DNA of 44,242 bases from Verrucomicrobiota bacterium (GCA_016871595.1 VHCY01000011.1:1-44242), one strand, 5' to 3'. Numbered from the stretch's first letter, positions 31,048-43,988 are shown. A program made the numbers and translations. Notes: generated by a model from the letters alone, not told the origin.

Positions 31048-31614
31048 ATGAACCTCACGCCCGAGCAAAAGAAGACCGTCGCCTCCTGGGTCGCCGCCGG
31101 TGACGGCCTCTCCGCGGTTCAGTCCAAACTACGGGACCAGTTCCAGCTCTCCCTCACCTACCGGGACGTCCGTTTCCTCGTCGATGACCTCGACCTGCAG
31201 CTAAAGGACGCCGCGCCCAAGGTGGACACCAGCGACGTCACCAAGGCGGTGGCCCCGTCCGCTGCCGTGCCGCAGCCGCCCGGTGCGGCCGGGGAGGAAG
31301 ACGCGGGGGACCCCTCGGCGGAACCTGGGGCCGGAGCGGAGGGCTTCGGCGAGGAGGGCGAATTGCCCGGCGAGGAACCGGCCGGCGCCTCCACCCTGAG
31401 CGTGGCGGTTGACAAGGTCACCCTCATCCCCGGCGCGATTGCGAGCGGGACAGTCACCTTCAGCGACGGCGTCACGGGTAAGTGGATGATCGACCAGTAC
31501 GGCCGCCCCGGCTTCACGCAGGTGAGCAAGGACGGCTACCGCCCGTCCCCGACGGACGCGCAGGCCTTCATGACGGAGCTGCAGCTGGCGATCCGCAACC
31601 TGGGTTACGCCTGA
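31048..31614 (+). CDS. Conserved-looking protein of unknown function downstream of dnaA
   Basis: A 188-residue acidic protein in three parts. Residues 1-55 form a compact helical unit (LTPEQKKTVASWVAAGDGLS, then SLTYRDVRFLVDDLDLQL) that reads like a small helix-turn-helix. Residues 56-115 are a Pro/Gly/Glu-rich linker. Residues 116-188 look like a beta-sheet unit (STLSVAVDKVTLIPGAIASG, then KWMIDQYGRPGF) ending in a helix. There is no signal peptide or membrane helix. No named family is recognised; I have a weak impression of similar proteins in Verrucomicrobiota. It is 76 bases after dnaA in the same direction and converges with ligA. Confidence 0.6.
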   Translation: MNLTPEQKKTVASWVAAGDGLSAVQSKLRDQFQLSLTYRDVRFLVDDLDLQLKDAAPKVDTSDVTKAVAPSAAVPQPPGAAGEEDAGDPSAEPGAGAEGFGEEGELPGEEPAGASTLSVAVDKVTLIPGAIASGTVTFSDGVTGKWMIDQYGRPGFTQVSKDGYRPSPTDAQAFMTELQLAIRNLGYA

Positions 31615-31638
31615 ACGCGGTGCCGGGGCGGACCCGGC

Positions 31639-35508
<3,870 letters not shown>

Positions 35509-35512
<4 letters not shown>

Positions 35513-35931
35513 GTCGCCGCGCGCGGGGTCGTCCCGCCGTAGCGCGTGGGCCACGGGAGGACCCGCTCCAGTTGCCGCCGGTACCAGGTCCAGCGCACGT
35601 AGAGCACCGCCGCGCAGGCGGCGCCCGCGGAGTCCGCCACCCAGTCGGCGAGCTCCGCGGTGCGGCCGGGGACAAAGCTCTGGTGCCACTCGTCGGAGGC
35701 CCCGAAGGCGGAGGTGACCAGCACCGCCACCGCCGCGCCCCGCCAGGTGCGCGCGGGACGGCAGGCAAGCGTTCCGAGGAGCCCGTAGACGGCAAAGTGC
35801 ACCACCTTGTCGGAGTGTCGAAACCAGGATCCACCGCCCAGCTTGGGCCGGTGGGACGCGACAAAGATCATCGCCGCCACGGCGACGGGCCAGAACCAGG
35901 CGGCGAGACGGGCGGGCGAGGGACAATCCAC
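35509..35931 (-). CDS. VanZ-like family membrane protein
   Basis: A 140-residue protein with about four helices and the VanZ-like signature: SDKVVHFAVYGLLGTLA, followed by SAFGASDEWHQSFVPGRTAELADWVAD. The DEWHQ and R-x-x-x-x-x-D-x-x-D pattern is the family core. VanZ itself gives low-level teicoplanin resistance, but most relatives are of unknown role, so no resistance claim is made. GTG 35931 is chosen because it starts just before the first helix; no ATG lies nearby in frame. It overlaps the TPR gene by four bases and is divergent from the U32 gene, with 103 bases between them. Confidence 0.82.
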
Positions 35932-36034
35932 GGCTGGGGAGAGACGCGGTCCCGCCGCTCCCGGCAATCCGAAAAGCCACCGCGCCGCACCCGGCGGGAG
36001 TTGCAGCCGGCGGGTCCTCCCCCACGCTCCCCGC

Positions 36035-38581
36035 GTGCCCACCGCCGCCCCCACCCCATCCGCCACCGCCGCGCCCCGCCCGCCCGCGGGGCCCGAGCTG
36101 CTGGCGCCCGCGGGGGACTGGGAGTGCGTCCGCGCCGCGGTGGAGAACGGGGCGGATGCCGTGTATTTCGGGCTGGAGCGTTTCAACGCCCGGATGCGGG
36201 CCCGCAACTTCACCCAGGCGGACCTACCGGCGGTGATGGAGTACCTCCACGGGCGCGGCGTGCGCGGGTACGTCACCTTCAACACCCTCGTCTTCACCGC
36301 GGAGCTAGAGGAAGCCGCGGCGATGCTCCGCACCCTGATCGCGGCGGGGGTGGACGCGGCGATCGTCCAGGATGTTGGCGTCTGCCGGCTGATCCGCGCG
36401 CTGTCGCCGGATTTCCCGATCCACTGCTCGACGCAGATGACCATCACGAGCCCGGCCGGCGTCGCGTTCGCGCGCGACCTGGGCGCGCAGCTGGTCGTGC
36501 TGGCGCGGGAGAACTCGCTCGCGGACCTCACGCGCATCCAGGCCGCGCAGGCGGAGGCGGGCGCGCCCCCCTTGCCGCTGGAGGTGTTCGTGCACGGCGC
36601 CTTGTGCGTCGCCTACTCCGGACAGTGCCTCACCAGCGAGTCCCTCGGCGGGCGGTCCGCGAACCGCGGCGAGTGCGCGCAGGCCTGCCGTCTCCCTTAC
36701 GACCTGATCGCGGACGGGCAAAAGGTGGACCTCGGCGACCGGCGCTACCTGCTGAGCCCGCAGGACCTCGCGGGCCTGGAGGTGCTGCCCGAGCTCGTGC
36801 GTGCGGGCGTGGCCTCGCTCAAGATCGAGGGCCGGCTGAAGTCGCCGGAGTACGTCGCCAGCATCACGCGCGTCTACCGGCAGGCGATCGACCGCGTGCG
36901 GGCGGGCGCGGAGCCGCCGGCGGCCGGGTACGAGCTCCAGATGGCGTTCTCGCGCGGGCTCTTCCCCGGCTGGTTCCGCGGCATCGACAACCAGCGGCTG
37001 GTGCACGCGCGGTTCGGGACCAAGCGCGGCGTGTTCCTCGGCGAGGTGACCGCGTCCGGGCCCGACTGGGCGGAGGTGCGCCTCGCGGCGGCGGTCAAGC
37101 CGGGCGACGGCGTGGTCTTCGATGCGGGCCAGCCCGCGGCGGGGGAACAGGGCGGACGCGTCTACCGGGTCGATCCGGGCGCCGAGCCGGGCGTGACGCG
37201 GCTCGGCTTCGGCCGGGGCGACATCGACGGGCGGCGCGTGCAGCCGGGCCAGCGGCTCTGGAAGACGAATGATCCCGCGCTCGACCGCGAGTTGCGCGCG
37301 ACCTTCGCGGGCGACCAGGTGCGCCACCAACGCCCGCTCGATCTCGAGGTGCACGGGGCGCCCGGGCTCCCGCTGACCGTCCTCGCGCGGGACGAGCAGG
37401 GCCACATCGCGCGGGCGGAATCGGCTGCGCCGCTGGCGGCCGCCGAGCGCCAGCCGCTGGGGGAATCCGTGCTGCGGGCGCAACTCGGGCGGCTGGGAGG
37501 GACGCCGTTCACCCTCGGCGGCCTCGAGGTCCACCTCGAGGGCGACGTGATGGCGCCCCTGAGCGAGCTGAACCGGATGCGCCGCGAGCTGGTCGCGGAG
37601 CTCGATCGTCAGCGCCGCCGGCCCCGGGTCTGGACCCTGCGCGACCCGGGACCGCTTCTCGGGGAACGCTTCCGCGGCGCCGGCGCAGCGCCCGCCACGC
37701 CGGAACTCATCGCCGTCGTCCGGCAGCCGGAGCAGCTGGCGGCCGCATGGGCGGCGGGTTGCCGGACCCTATACTGCGAGTTCGAGGACCCGAAGCAGTA
37801 CCGGGCGAGCGTGGCCGAGTTCCGCGCGCTGCAGGCGGGCGCGCCGGAGGCCTCCATCTGGCTGGCGGCCCCGCGCGTCTTCAAGCCGGGCGAGGACTGG
37901 ATCCTGCGCCAGGTGCGCTCCGCGGCGCCGGACGGCTTTCTGGTGCGCAACCACGACCACCTCGCGGTCTTCGCAGGCGAGCGGCGCCGGGGCGATTTCT
38001 CGCTCAACGTGGCGAACCCGTGGACGGCGGCGCACTTCATCCGCGAGCACGGCCTTGAGCGGGTGACCGCCAGCTACGATTTGAACCTCGCGCAGCTGGA
38101 GGCGCTGCTGGGGGCGGCGCCCCCGGAGTGGTTCGACCTGACCCTGCACCAGCACATGCCGATGTTCCATATGGAGCACTGCGTGTTCTGCGCGTTCCTC
38201 TCGACCGGACGCGATTACCGGGATTGCGGCCGGCCCTGCGACACGCGCCGGGTCGCCCTGCGCGACCGCGTGGGCGCGGACTTGCCGGTGAAGGCCGACG
38301 CCGGCTGCCGCAACACCGTCTACAACAATCGCGCGCAGACCGGCGCCGAGTACGCCGGCCGCCTCCGCGCCCTCGGGGCCCGCAGCTTCCGCATCGAGTT
38401 CGTCTGGGAGGAGCCCGCCGAGGTCCGGCGGACCCTGGAGCGCTACCAGGCACTGCTGCGGGGCGAGATCTCGGGCGCCGACCTCTGGCGCGAGCTCCGC
38501 CTGATCAACCAGCTGGGCGTCACCCGCGGCCAGATCGAGGCGCCCGCCCGCGCGCTCCCCCGAAAGGGCGCGGCCTGCTGA
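36035..38581 (+). CDS. U32 family protein (RlhA/YegQ type) with two cysteine clusters
   Basis: An 848-residue protein. The N-terminal U32 barrel begins ELLAPAGDWECVRAAVENGA and carries the family signature EVFVHGALCVAYSGQC with four cysteines C191, C198, C214 and C218. A beta-rich middle (about 400-560, DUF3656-like) follows. A second barrel-like half ends with another set, C716-x2-C719-x11-C731-x3-C735, plus C758. U32 proteins act as prephenate-dependent tRNA or rRNA hydroxylases (TrhP, RlhA); the peptidase name is historical. RlhA-type proteins are about 650 residues, so this one is longer by some 200. GTG 36035 is the likely start; the frame runs further upstream through Pro/Arg-rich sequence. 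Confidence 0.87.
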   Translation: MPTAAPTPSATAAPRPPAGPELLAPAGDWECVRAAVENGADAVYFGLERFNARMRARNFTQADLPAVMEYLHGRGVRGYVTFNTLVFTAELEEAAAMLRTLIAAGVDAAIVQDVGVCRLIRALSPDFPIHCSTQMTITSPAGVAFARDLGAQLVVLARENSLADLTRIQAAQAEAGAPPLPLEVFVHGALCVAYSGQCLTSESLGGRSANRGECAQACRLPYDLIADGQKVDLGDRRYLLSPQDLAGLEVLPELVRAGVASLKIEGRLKSPEYVASITRVYRQAIDRVRAGAEPPAAGYELQMAFSRGLFPGWFRGIDNQRLVHARFGTKRGVFLGEVTASGPDWAEVRLAAAVKPGDGVVFDAGQPAAGEQGGRVYRVDPGAEPGVTRLGFGRGDIDGRRVQPGQRLWKTNDPALDRELRATFAGDQVRHQRPLDLEVHGAPGLPLTVLARDEQGHIARAESAAPLAAAERQPLGESVLRAQLGRLGGTPFTLGGLEVHLEGDVMAPLSELNRMRRELVAELDRQRRRPRVWTLRDPGPLLGERFRGAGAAPATPELIAVVRQPEQLAAAWAAGCRTLYCEFEDPKQYRASVAEFRALQAGAPEASIWLAAPRVFKPGEDWILRQVRSAAPDGFLVRNHDHLAVFAGERRRGDFSLNVANPWTAAHFIREHGLERVTASYDLNLAQLEALLGAAPPEWFDLTLHQHMPMFHMEHCVFCAFLSTGRDYRDCGRPCDTRRVALRDRVGADLPVKADAGCRNTVYNNRAQTGAEYAGRLRALGARSFRIEFVWEEPAEVRRTLERYQALLRGEISGADLWRELRLINQLGVTRGQIEAPARALPRKGAAC

Positions 38582-38598
38582 TCGCCCGGCCAGCCGCG

Positions 38599-38618
38599 GC
38601 CGGCCCGGCCGGCTTTCT
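38599..38618 (+). terminator. Weak terminator-like hairpin after the U32 gene
   Basis: A 5-bp stem pairs 38599-38603 with 38609-38613 around a 5-base loop and is followed by TTTCT. It lies 18 bases after the stop. The T tract is short and broken, so this is a weak candidate. Confidence 0.35.
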
Positions 38619-38663
38619 GGCATCGAACTCGGCCCCAAAACCCTCCAACTTCCGCCCGTCCTC

Positions 38664-39869
38664 ATGCCCAACTCCCCCGCCGCCCAGCCGCTGGCCCCCA
38701 AACCCTCGGACCTCGAGATCAAGGACGCCTCCCTGATCTTCTCGTCCGTCTGGCAGGAGCTGGAGGCGGCCTGCGGCCGGTCCGAGCTGCGTTTCCCCAA
38801 GGAGATCATTCTGCTCGGGGGCGCGCCGGGCGCCGGCAAGGGCACCAACACCGAGTTCATCAAGCAGACGCGGATGCTGACCTGCGCCCCCATCGTGGTG
38901 AGCGCGCTGCTTGATTCCCCGGAAGCCCGCGCCCTGAAGAACGCGGGCAATATGGTGGGCGACCGAGAGGTCGTAGGCCTGATCCTGCGCGAGCTCCTTA
39001 AGCCCGAGTATCGCGACGGCGTCATCCTCGACGGGTTTCCCCGCACCAAGGTGCAAGTCGAGTGCCTCAAGCGCCTGGTCGAGAAAATGCAGGAACTCCG
39101 CCGGGAGTTCTACTCCACGCCCCTCGGCATCCATTTCCGCCAGCCCACGATCCACATCATGGTCCTCTTCGTGGACGAGCGGGAGGCCGTGGCCCGCCAG
39201 CTGAAGCGCGGCCGCGAGATCCGCGCCCACAACGAGGAGGTGGCCCGCACCGGTATCGGCGAACCCCTGGAGGAGCGGCCGACGGACCACGACGAGTCCC
39301 TCGCCCGGCGCCGCTACCGGGTCTTCAAGGAGCAGACCTGGGACGCGCTCCAATCCCTGCGGGAGACCTTCCACTACCACTTCATCAACGCGCAGGGTCC
39401 GATCGAGGAGGTGGAGCAGAACATCCTGCGCGAGCTCGAGTACCAGAGCACCCTGGAGCTCGACCCGCGGACCTTCGATCGCCTGCGCGGCATCCCGGTC
39501 GCGAGCCAGTTGATCATCCACGCCCGGCAGGAGCTGGTGAAGCGGCTGGACGCGTACGAGTTCGAGCAAGCGGACCTCTTCGCGCGGGTGGTCGCCTTCA
39601 CCGAGAAGAAGATCATCCCGATCGTGCTCCGCCACGCCATCTCGGGCGTCGCGCAGATCAACACCGAGGAGGCCGTGCTTGAGGACCCGCTCGCGCTGGC
39701 CATCCTGATCGACGTCTTCTCGGAGCGCGGCTACCACGCGGTGGTGGACATCCACCGGATCGAGGTGCCCGAGCAGGTCGACCTGAAGACGGGCCAGATC
39801 CGCTGCCGCACCAAGAAGGTCTACCGCATCCAGATCCGCTTCCAGGGCTCCGAGATCCGCCGCGGCTGA
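38664..39869 (+). CDS. Adenylate kinase-like protein with extra C-terminal domain
   Basis: A 401-residue protein. Residues about 45-265 match nucleoside monophosphate kinases: P-loop LLGGAPGAGKGTNTEF (G53-T61), the NMP-binding part with NMVGDREVVGLILREL, the VILDGFPRTKVQ block, and the arginine-rich lid region RRRYRVFKEQT. Normal adenylate kinase is about 215 residues. Here there is a 40-residue N-terminal lead and a C-terminal domain of about 135 residues with a helical part then strands (YHAVVDIHRIEVPEQVDL, KVYRIQIRFQ), which I cannot assign. Transfer of phosphate between ATP and AMP is likely, but the tail suggests regulation or another substrate. It converges with gtrA across 13 bases. 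Confidence 0.8.
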   Translation: MPNSPAAQPLAPKPSDLEIKDASLIFSSVWQELEAACGRSELRFPKEIILLGGAPGAGKGTNTEFIKQTRMLTCAPIVVSALLDSPEARALKNAGNMVGDREVVGLILRELLKPEYRDGVILDGFPRTKVQVECLKRLVEKMQELRREFYSTPLGIHFRQPTIHIMVLFVDEREAVARQLKRGREIRAHNEEVARTGIGEPLEERPTDHDESLARRRYRVFKEQTWDALQSLRETFHYHFINAQGPIEEVEQNILRELEYQSTLELDPRTFDRLRGIPVASQLIIHARQELVKRLDAYEFEQADLFARVVAFTEKKIIPIVLRHAISGVAQINTEEAVLEDPLALAILIDVFSERGYHAVVDIHRIEVPEQVDLKTGQIRCRTKKVYRIQIRFQGSEIRRG

Positions 39870-39882
39870 CCGCGTGCCGGGT

Positions 39883-40284
39883 TCAGGCGGACCGGAAGAC
39901 GCGGTAGTTCAGCACGAGGAAAACGACCGCGGTCGCGGGCGGGATCGCCCAGAAGGCGGCCCAGAACACCCCGAGCCCGAGGCCGCGGTGGGCGAGTTGG
40001 AACGCCCCCAGGTTGATCGCGTAGCTGAGCCCGACCGCGGCCACGTACTCAAGCGCCTGGCGGCCGGTGTCCCGCCGGGCGCTGGGCAGCGCCCAGAAGC
40101 GGTTCGCGAGGTAGTGCGCGAGGGTCGAGAGCGCGTAGGAGACGGTGAACGCCGCCACCGGGGCGAGCCGTCCCTCGAGCCACGCCAAAAGGCCCAGCTG
40201 CAACGCGGCGGAACCGCCCCCGACCGCAAGGAAACGGATCAGCCGGAGCGGGAACCCCGCGGGCGGGACGGACGGCGGCGACAT
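39883..40284 (-). CDS. GtrA family membrane protein
   Basis: A 133-residue protein with four membrane helices. The GtrA features are LIRFLAVGGGSAALQLGLLAWL at the first helix, SYALSTLAHYLANRFWAL at the second-helix end (the N-R-F/W motif), and FLVLNYRVFRS at the C-terminus. Family members help flip polyprenyl-linked sugars or are linked to surface polysaccharide synthesis. ATG 40284 gives the normal length. It is divergent from the oxidoreductase gene with 110 bases between, and converges with the kinase gene. Confidence 0.85.
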   Translation of the reverse strand: MSPPSVPPAGFPLRLIRFLAVGGGSAALQLGLLAWLEGRLAPVAAFTVSYALSTLAHYLANRFWALPSARRDTGRQALEYVAAVGLSYAINLGAFQLAHRGLGLGVFWAAFWAIPPATAVVFLVLNYRVFRSA

Positions 40285-40394
40285 CCCCCGAAGCCACCGG
40301 CGGGGAGTGCGGCAGGCAACACCCAACCGGCGGGCGCCCGGCCGCAAAAGCCCACTTGCGTCGCCCCCGGCCTTGCCTTCGCCTTGCCGCCACC

Positions 40395-41423
40395 GTGACC
40401 ACCGCCGCCGCCGAATTCCCCTGCGCCGTGATCGGCTGCGGCCTGATCGGGCGGAAGCGGCTCACCGCCCTCGCCGGCCGCGCCCCCGTGCTCTACACGT
40501 GCGACCTCGACGCCGCCCGCGCCGCCGACCTCGCCCGCCTCGCGCCCGGCTGCGTTCCGGTGACCGATGCGGCGCAGGTCCTCGCGGATCCGCGGGTCCG
40601 CGCCGTGATCATCGCGACCCTGAACGCGGCCCTCGCGCCCCTCGCCCTCGAGGCGGTCCGCGGCGGCCGGCACGTGCTGGTCGAGAAGCCCGGGGCCCTG
40701 CACGCGGACCAGCTCCGTGAGATCCAGGCGGTCGCGGCGCGGACGGGCGCCCGGGTGCGGATCGGTTACAACCACCGGTTCCATCCCGGCCTGCGCCAAG
40801 CGCGGACCCTCATCGACGCGGGCGCGCTGGGCCCGCTCCTCTTCCTGCGCGGGCGCTACGGCCACGGCGGCCGCCGCGGCTACGACCGCGAGTGGCGGGC
40901 GGATCCGGCGCAGTCGGGCGGCGGCGAGCTCATCGACCAGGGCGTGCACCTGATCGACCTCGCCGGCTGGTTCCTCGGGGAATTCCCCACCGTGGAGGGC
41001 CACGCGGCGACCTACTTCTGGGATATGCCGGTGGACGACAACGCGTTCCTCTCGCTGCGGACCGCGGCCGGCCAGACCGCCTGGCTGCACGTGAGCTGCA
41101 CCGAGTGGAAGAACCTCTTCTCCCTGGAGATCTACGGCCGCGACGGGAAGCTCGCCCTCGACGGCCTCGGCGGGAGCTACGGCGTGGAGCGGCTGGCCTT
41201 CTACCGGATGCTCCCGGAGATGGGCCCGCCCGAGACCACGATCTGGGAATACCCGCGCGGGGACGACTCGTGGGCGGCGGAAACCCAGGCCTTCCTCGAC
41301 GACCTGCGGCTGGGCCGCGAACCCGACCCGGGCCTGGCCGAAGGCATCCGCACGCTGGAGATCGTCGCCCGCGTCTACGCCGCCTCCGGTTACCCGCGCC
41401 CCGCGCGCACCCCCTCCCGATGA
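40395..41423 (+). CDS. Gfo/Idh/MocA family NAD(P)-dependent oxidoreductase
   Basis: A 342-residue sugar-type dehydrogenase. The Rossmann start is CAVIGCGLIGRKRLTAL; the EKP motif is HVLVEKPGALH; the substrate-side motif GELIDQGVHLIDLAGWFLG with its catalytic-type His is in the second domain. Members oxidise or reduce hydroxyl groups of sugars and cyclitols. GTG 40395 begins just before the first strand. It ends in an ATGA overlap with the GHMP kinase, so both act in one pathway, but the substrate cannot be named. Confidence 0.9.
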   Translation: MTTAAAEFPCAVIGCGLIGRKRLTALAGRAPVLYTCDLDAARAADLARLAPGCVPVTDAAQVLADPRVRAVIIATLNAALAPLALEAVRGGRHVLVEKPGALHADQLREIQAVAARTGARVRIGYNHRFHPGLRQARTLIDAGALGPLLFLRGRYGHGGRRGYDREWRADPAQSGGGELIDQGVHLIDLAGWFLGEFPTVEGHAATYFWDMPVDDNAFLSLRTAAGQTAWLHVSCTEWKNLFSLEIYGRDGKLALDGLGGSYGVERLAFYRMLPEMGPPETTIWEYPRGDDSWAAETQAFLDDLRLGREPDPGLAEGIRTLEIVARVYAASGYPRPARTPSR

Positions 41424-42403
41424 TCATCACCCGTTCCCCCCTGCGCGTCTCCCTCGGCGGCGGCGGCACCGACCTGCCCTCCTATTACCGCGAGCACGGC
41501 GGGTTCCTCGTGGCGGCGGCGATCGACAAGTACGTCTACATCACCCAGCACCGCACCTTCCAGCCGGAGATCATCGTCAAGTACTCCAAACTCGAGCGCG
41601 TGGCGTCGGTCGACCAGATCGAGCACCCGATCGTGCGCGAGGCGCTGCGGCTCACCGGCGTGACCGACCCGCACCTCGAGCTGACCTCGATGGCGGACAT
41701 CCCGGGCGGCACCGGGCTGGGCTCGAGCGGCAGCTTCACCACCGCGCTGCTGAAGGCGCTGCACACCCAACGCAAGAACCTCGTCTCGCCCGCGGAGCTC
41801 GCGGAGCAGGCGTGCACGATCGAGCTCGACCGCCTCGGGGAGCCGATCGGCAAGCAGGACCAGTACATCGCCGCGATCGGGGGCATCACCGCGTTCACCT
41901 TCCACCCCGACGGGCGGGTCGAGTACCGCCCCTGCGCGATCTCCGAGGAGACCCTGTTCAACCTCGAGGACAACCTGCTGCTCTTCTTCACCGGCTACAG
42001 CCGGAGCGCCTCGGCCATCCTGAAGGACCAGAACGAGCGCTCCAAGGCGGCGGACCAGGCGATGCTCGACAACCTGCATTTCACCAAGGACCTCGGCCGG
42101 CAGTCGCTGGCCGCGCTGGAGACCGGGCGGCTGGAGGAGTTCGCGCGCCTGATGGACGTGCACTGGCGCCGCAAGCAGGCGCGCAGCGTGGGGATGAGCA
42201 ACGACCGGATCAACGCCTGGTACGACCACGCGAGGGCCCACGGCGCGCTCGGCGGGAAGCTGATCGGCGCGGGCGGCGGCGGGTTCCTGATGTTCTACGC
42301 GGGCGACAAGCAGGAGCTGCGCCGCGCGATGCGCGAGCAGGGGCTGCAGGAGGTCCGGTTCCGCTTCGATTTCGAGGGCACCAAGGTCGTGGCGCAGAAC
42401 TGA
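41420..42403 (+). CDS. GHMP kinase, D-glycero-D-manno-heptose 7-phosphate kinase-like
   Basis: A 327-residue sugar kinase of the GHMP family, most like HddA. It begins IITRSPLRVSLGGGGTDLPS, the HddA-type start; the ATP loop is DIPGGTGLGSSGSFTTALLKAL near residue 95; the third motif GGKLIGAGGGGFLMFY is near 283. HddA phosphorylates heptose 7-phosphate at C1 in the pathway to GDP-heptose; fucose kinases share this plan. No gmhA, gmhB or nucleotidyltransferase is adjacent. The ATG at 41420 overlaps the oxidoreductase stop (ATGA). A perfect hairpin follows the stop codon. Confidence 0.83.
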   Translation: MIITRSPLRVSLGGGGTDLPSYYREHGGFLVAAAIDKYVYITQHRTFQPEIIVKYSKLERVASVDQIEHPIVREALRLTGVTDPHLELTSMADIPGGTGLGSSGSFTTALLKALHTQRKNLVSPAELAEQACTIELDRLGEPIGKQDQYIAAIGGITAFTFHPDGRVEYRPCAISEETLFNLEDNLLLFFTGYSRSASAILKDQNERSKAADQAMLDNLHFTKDLGRQSLAALETGRLEEFARLMDVHWRRKQARSVGMSNDRINAWYDHARAHGALGGKLIGAGGGGFLMFYAGDKQELRRAMREQGLQEVRFRFDFEGTKVVAQN

Positions 42404-42428
42404 GCGCGGTCCGCGGCGTGGACCGCGC
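42404..42428 (+). terminator. Perfect 9-bp hairpin after the kinase gene, no T tract
   Basis: GCGCGGTCC (42404-42412) pairs exactly with GGACCGCGC (42420-42428) around a 7-base loop, starting at the base after the stop codon. No T run follows, so it may protect the mRNA 3' end or slow polymerase without being a standard intrinsic terminator. Confidence 0.4.
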
Positions 42429-42476
42429 CGCCACGGTTGCGCCGGGGGCCCGGCCGGGCATCGTGCGGCCACCCCG

Positions 42477-43988
42477 ATGACCCCGCTCTCCCAGACCTTC
42501 GGCTGGCTCGACTACGCCGTCTTCGCCGCCTACCTCGGCCTCACCGCCGCCATCGGCCTCTGGTTCGCCCGCGGCCAGCGGGACCTCAAGGAGTACTTCC
42601 TCGCCGGGCGCTCGATGGGGAGCGTCGTCGTTTCGATGACCATTCTCGCGGCGCTTTTCTCCGGCATCACCTTCCTCTCGGCCCCCGGCGAGGGCTACCT
42701 GCACGGCCCGGCCTTCTTCCTCGTCAACCTCGGGTTCTTCATCGCGACCCCGCTGACGAACCTCGTCTTCCTCCGCTTCCTTTACAGCCGGCGCTTCTTC
42801 ACCGCCTACCAGTACCTCGAGGAGCGCTTCTCCAACCCCCTGCGCACGCTCGCCTCGGGGGCCTTCATCCTGCGCGTGCTGCTGTGGCTGGCCGCCGCCA
42901 CCTACGCCCCCGCGCTCGCGCTGGAACAGGTGACGGGCCTCCCCCTGTGGTTCACCATCGTCTGCACGGGCCTCGTCACCACCGTCTACACCACCTTCGG
43001 GGGGATGCGGGCGGTGATCTGGACGGACATCATGCAGCTGGTGGTGCTGTTCGGCGGGATGCTCGCGGTGGTGATGCTCGCGCTGCGGCAGATCCCCGGG
43101 GGCCTCGCGCAGGTGATCGAGCTCGGGCAGGCGGGCGGCAAGCTGGAGCTGAGCCTGAGCCCCGACCCCACCGTGCGCGTGACGCTCTGGGGCCTGCTGA
43201 TCGGCGCGGGCTTCATGTACCTGGTGCAGATGGCGACGGACCAGGTCTCGGTGCAGCGCTACCTCACCGCGAGCAGCCTCCGCGCGGCGCGGCGCGGGCT
43301 CTGGATCAAGCTGGCCCTGGTGCTGCCGGTCACGGCGGTGTTCTACGGGAGCGGCCTGGTCTTCTGGGCCTTCTACCAGCTGCAGGGGGACCCGCTGGCG
43401 GACGGCCGGATCACCAAGGCCGACCAGATCCTGCCCTACTTCGTGCTGCACCAGCTGCCCGCCGGCCTGCCCGGGCTGTTCATCGCGGCCATCTACGCGG
43501 CGAGTATGTCGACGATCTCCGCCGGCATCAATTCGCTGACTTCGGCCAGCCTCGTCGACTTCTACCAGCGCCTCTGGCGCCAGCCCAACCTCGCGGAGGC
43601 ACACCAGCTGCGGCTCGCCCGCCTCCTCACCTTCGCCTACGGCGGCATCGTGATGCTCCTCGCCTTCCTCGTGGAATCCCTCGGCACCCTGCTGGAGGCC
43701 ACCAACAAGGTCATCAGTATTGTGGGCGGCCCCCTGATCGGGCTCTTCCTGCTCGGGATGCTCACCGCCCGCGCCACCGCGCGCGGCGCCCTGCTCGGCT
43801 GGGCGATCGGCACCGCCGCGACGCTCTGGATCAGTTTCCGCACCCCGATCTCGTTCCTCTGGTGGGCCCTTGCCGGCACGGTGGTGACGCTCGTCGCGGG
43901 CTACCTGCTCAGCCTCCTCGATCCGCCGCCCGGCGAACGCCAGCTGGCCGGCCTCACCTGGAGCCGCCGCCCGCCGCCCGAGGACTGA
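42477..43988 (+). CDS. Sodium:solute symporter (SSS family)
   Basis: A 503-residue transporter with about thirteen helices. The SSS features are the N-terminal WFARGQRDLKEYFLAGRSMG loop, then SMTILAALFSGITFLSAPGE, the TTFGGMRAVIWTDIMQL stretch, and AAIYAASMSTISAGINSL, whose Ser residues correspond to a sodium site. Family members import sugars, sialic acid, proline or other solutes with sodium. Between the sugar kinase (73 bases upstream) and a sugar-hydrolase-like gene, a sugar is the probable cargo. Confidence 0.92.
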   Translation: MTPLSQTFGWLDYAVFAAYLGLTAAIGLWFARGQRDLKEYFLAGRSMGSVVVSMTILAALFSGITFLSAPGEGYLHGPAFFLVNLGFFIATPLTNLVFLRFLYSRRFFTAYQYLEERFSNPLRTLASGAFILRVLLWLAAATYAPALALEQVTGLPLWFTIVCTGLVTTVYTTFGGMRAVIWTDIMQLVVLFGGMLAVVMLALRQIPGGLAQVIELGQAGGKLELSLSPDPTVRVTLWGLLIGAGFMYLVQMATDQVSVQRYLTASSLRAARRGLWIKLALVLPVTAVFYGSGLVFWAFYQLQGDPLADGRITKADQILPYFVLHQLPAGLPGLFIAAIYAASMSTISAGINSLTSASLVDFYQRLWRQPNLAEAHQLRLARLLTFAYGGIVMLLAFLVESLGTLLEATNKVISIVGGPLIGLFLLGMLTARATARGALLGWAIGTAATLWISFRTPISFLWWALAGTVVTLVAGYLLSLLDPPPGERQLAGLTWSRRPPPED

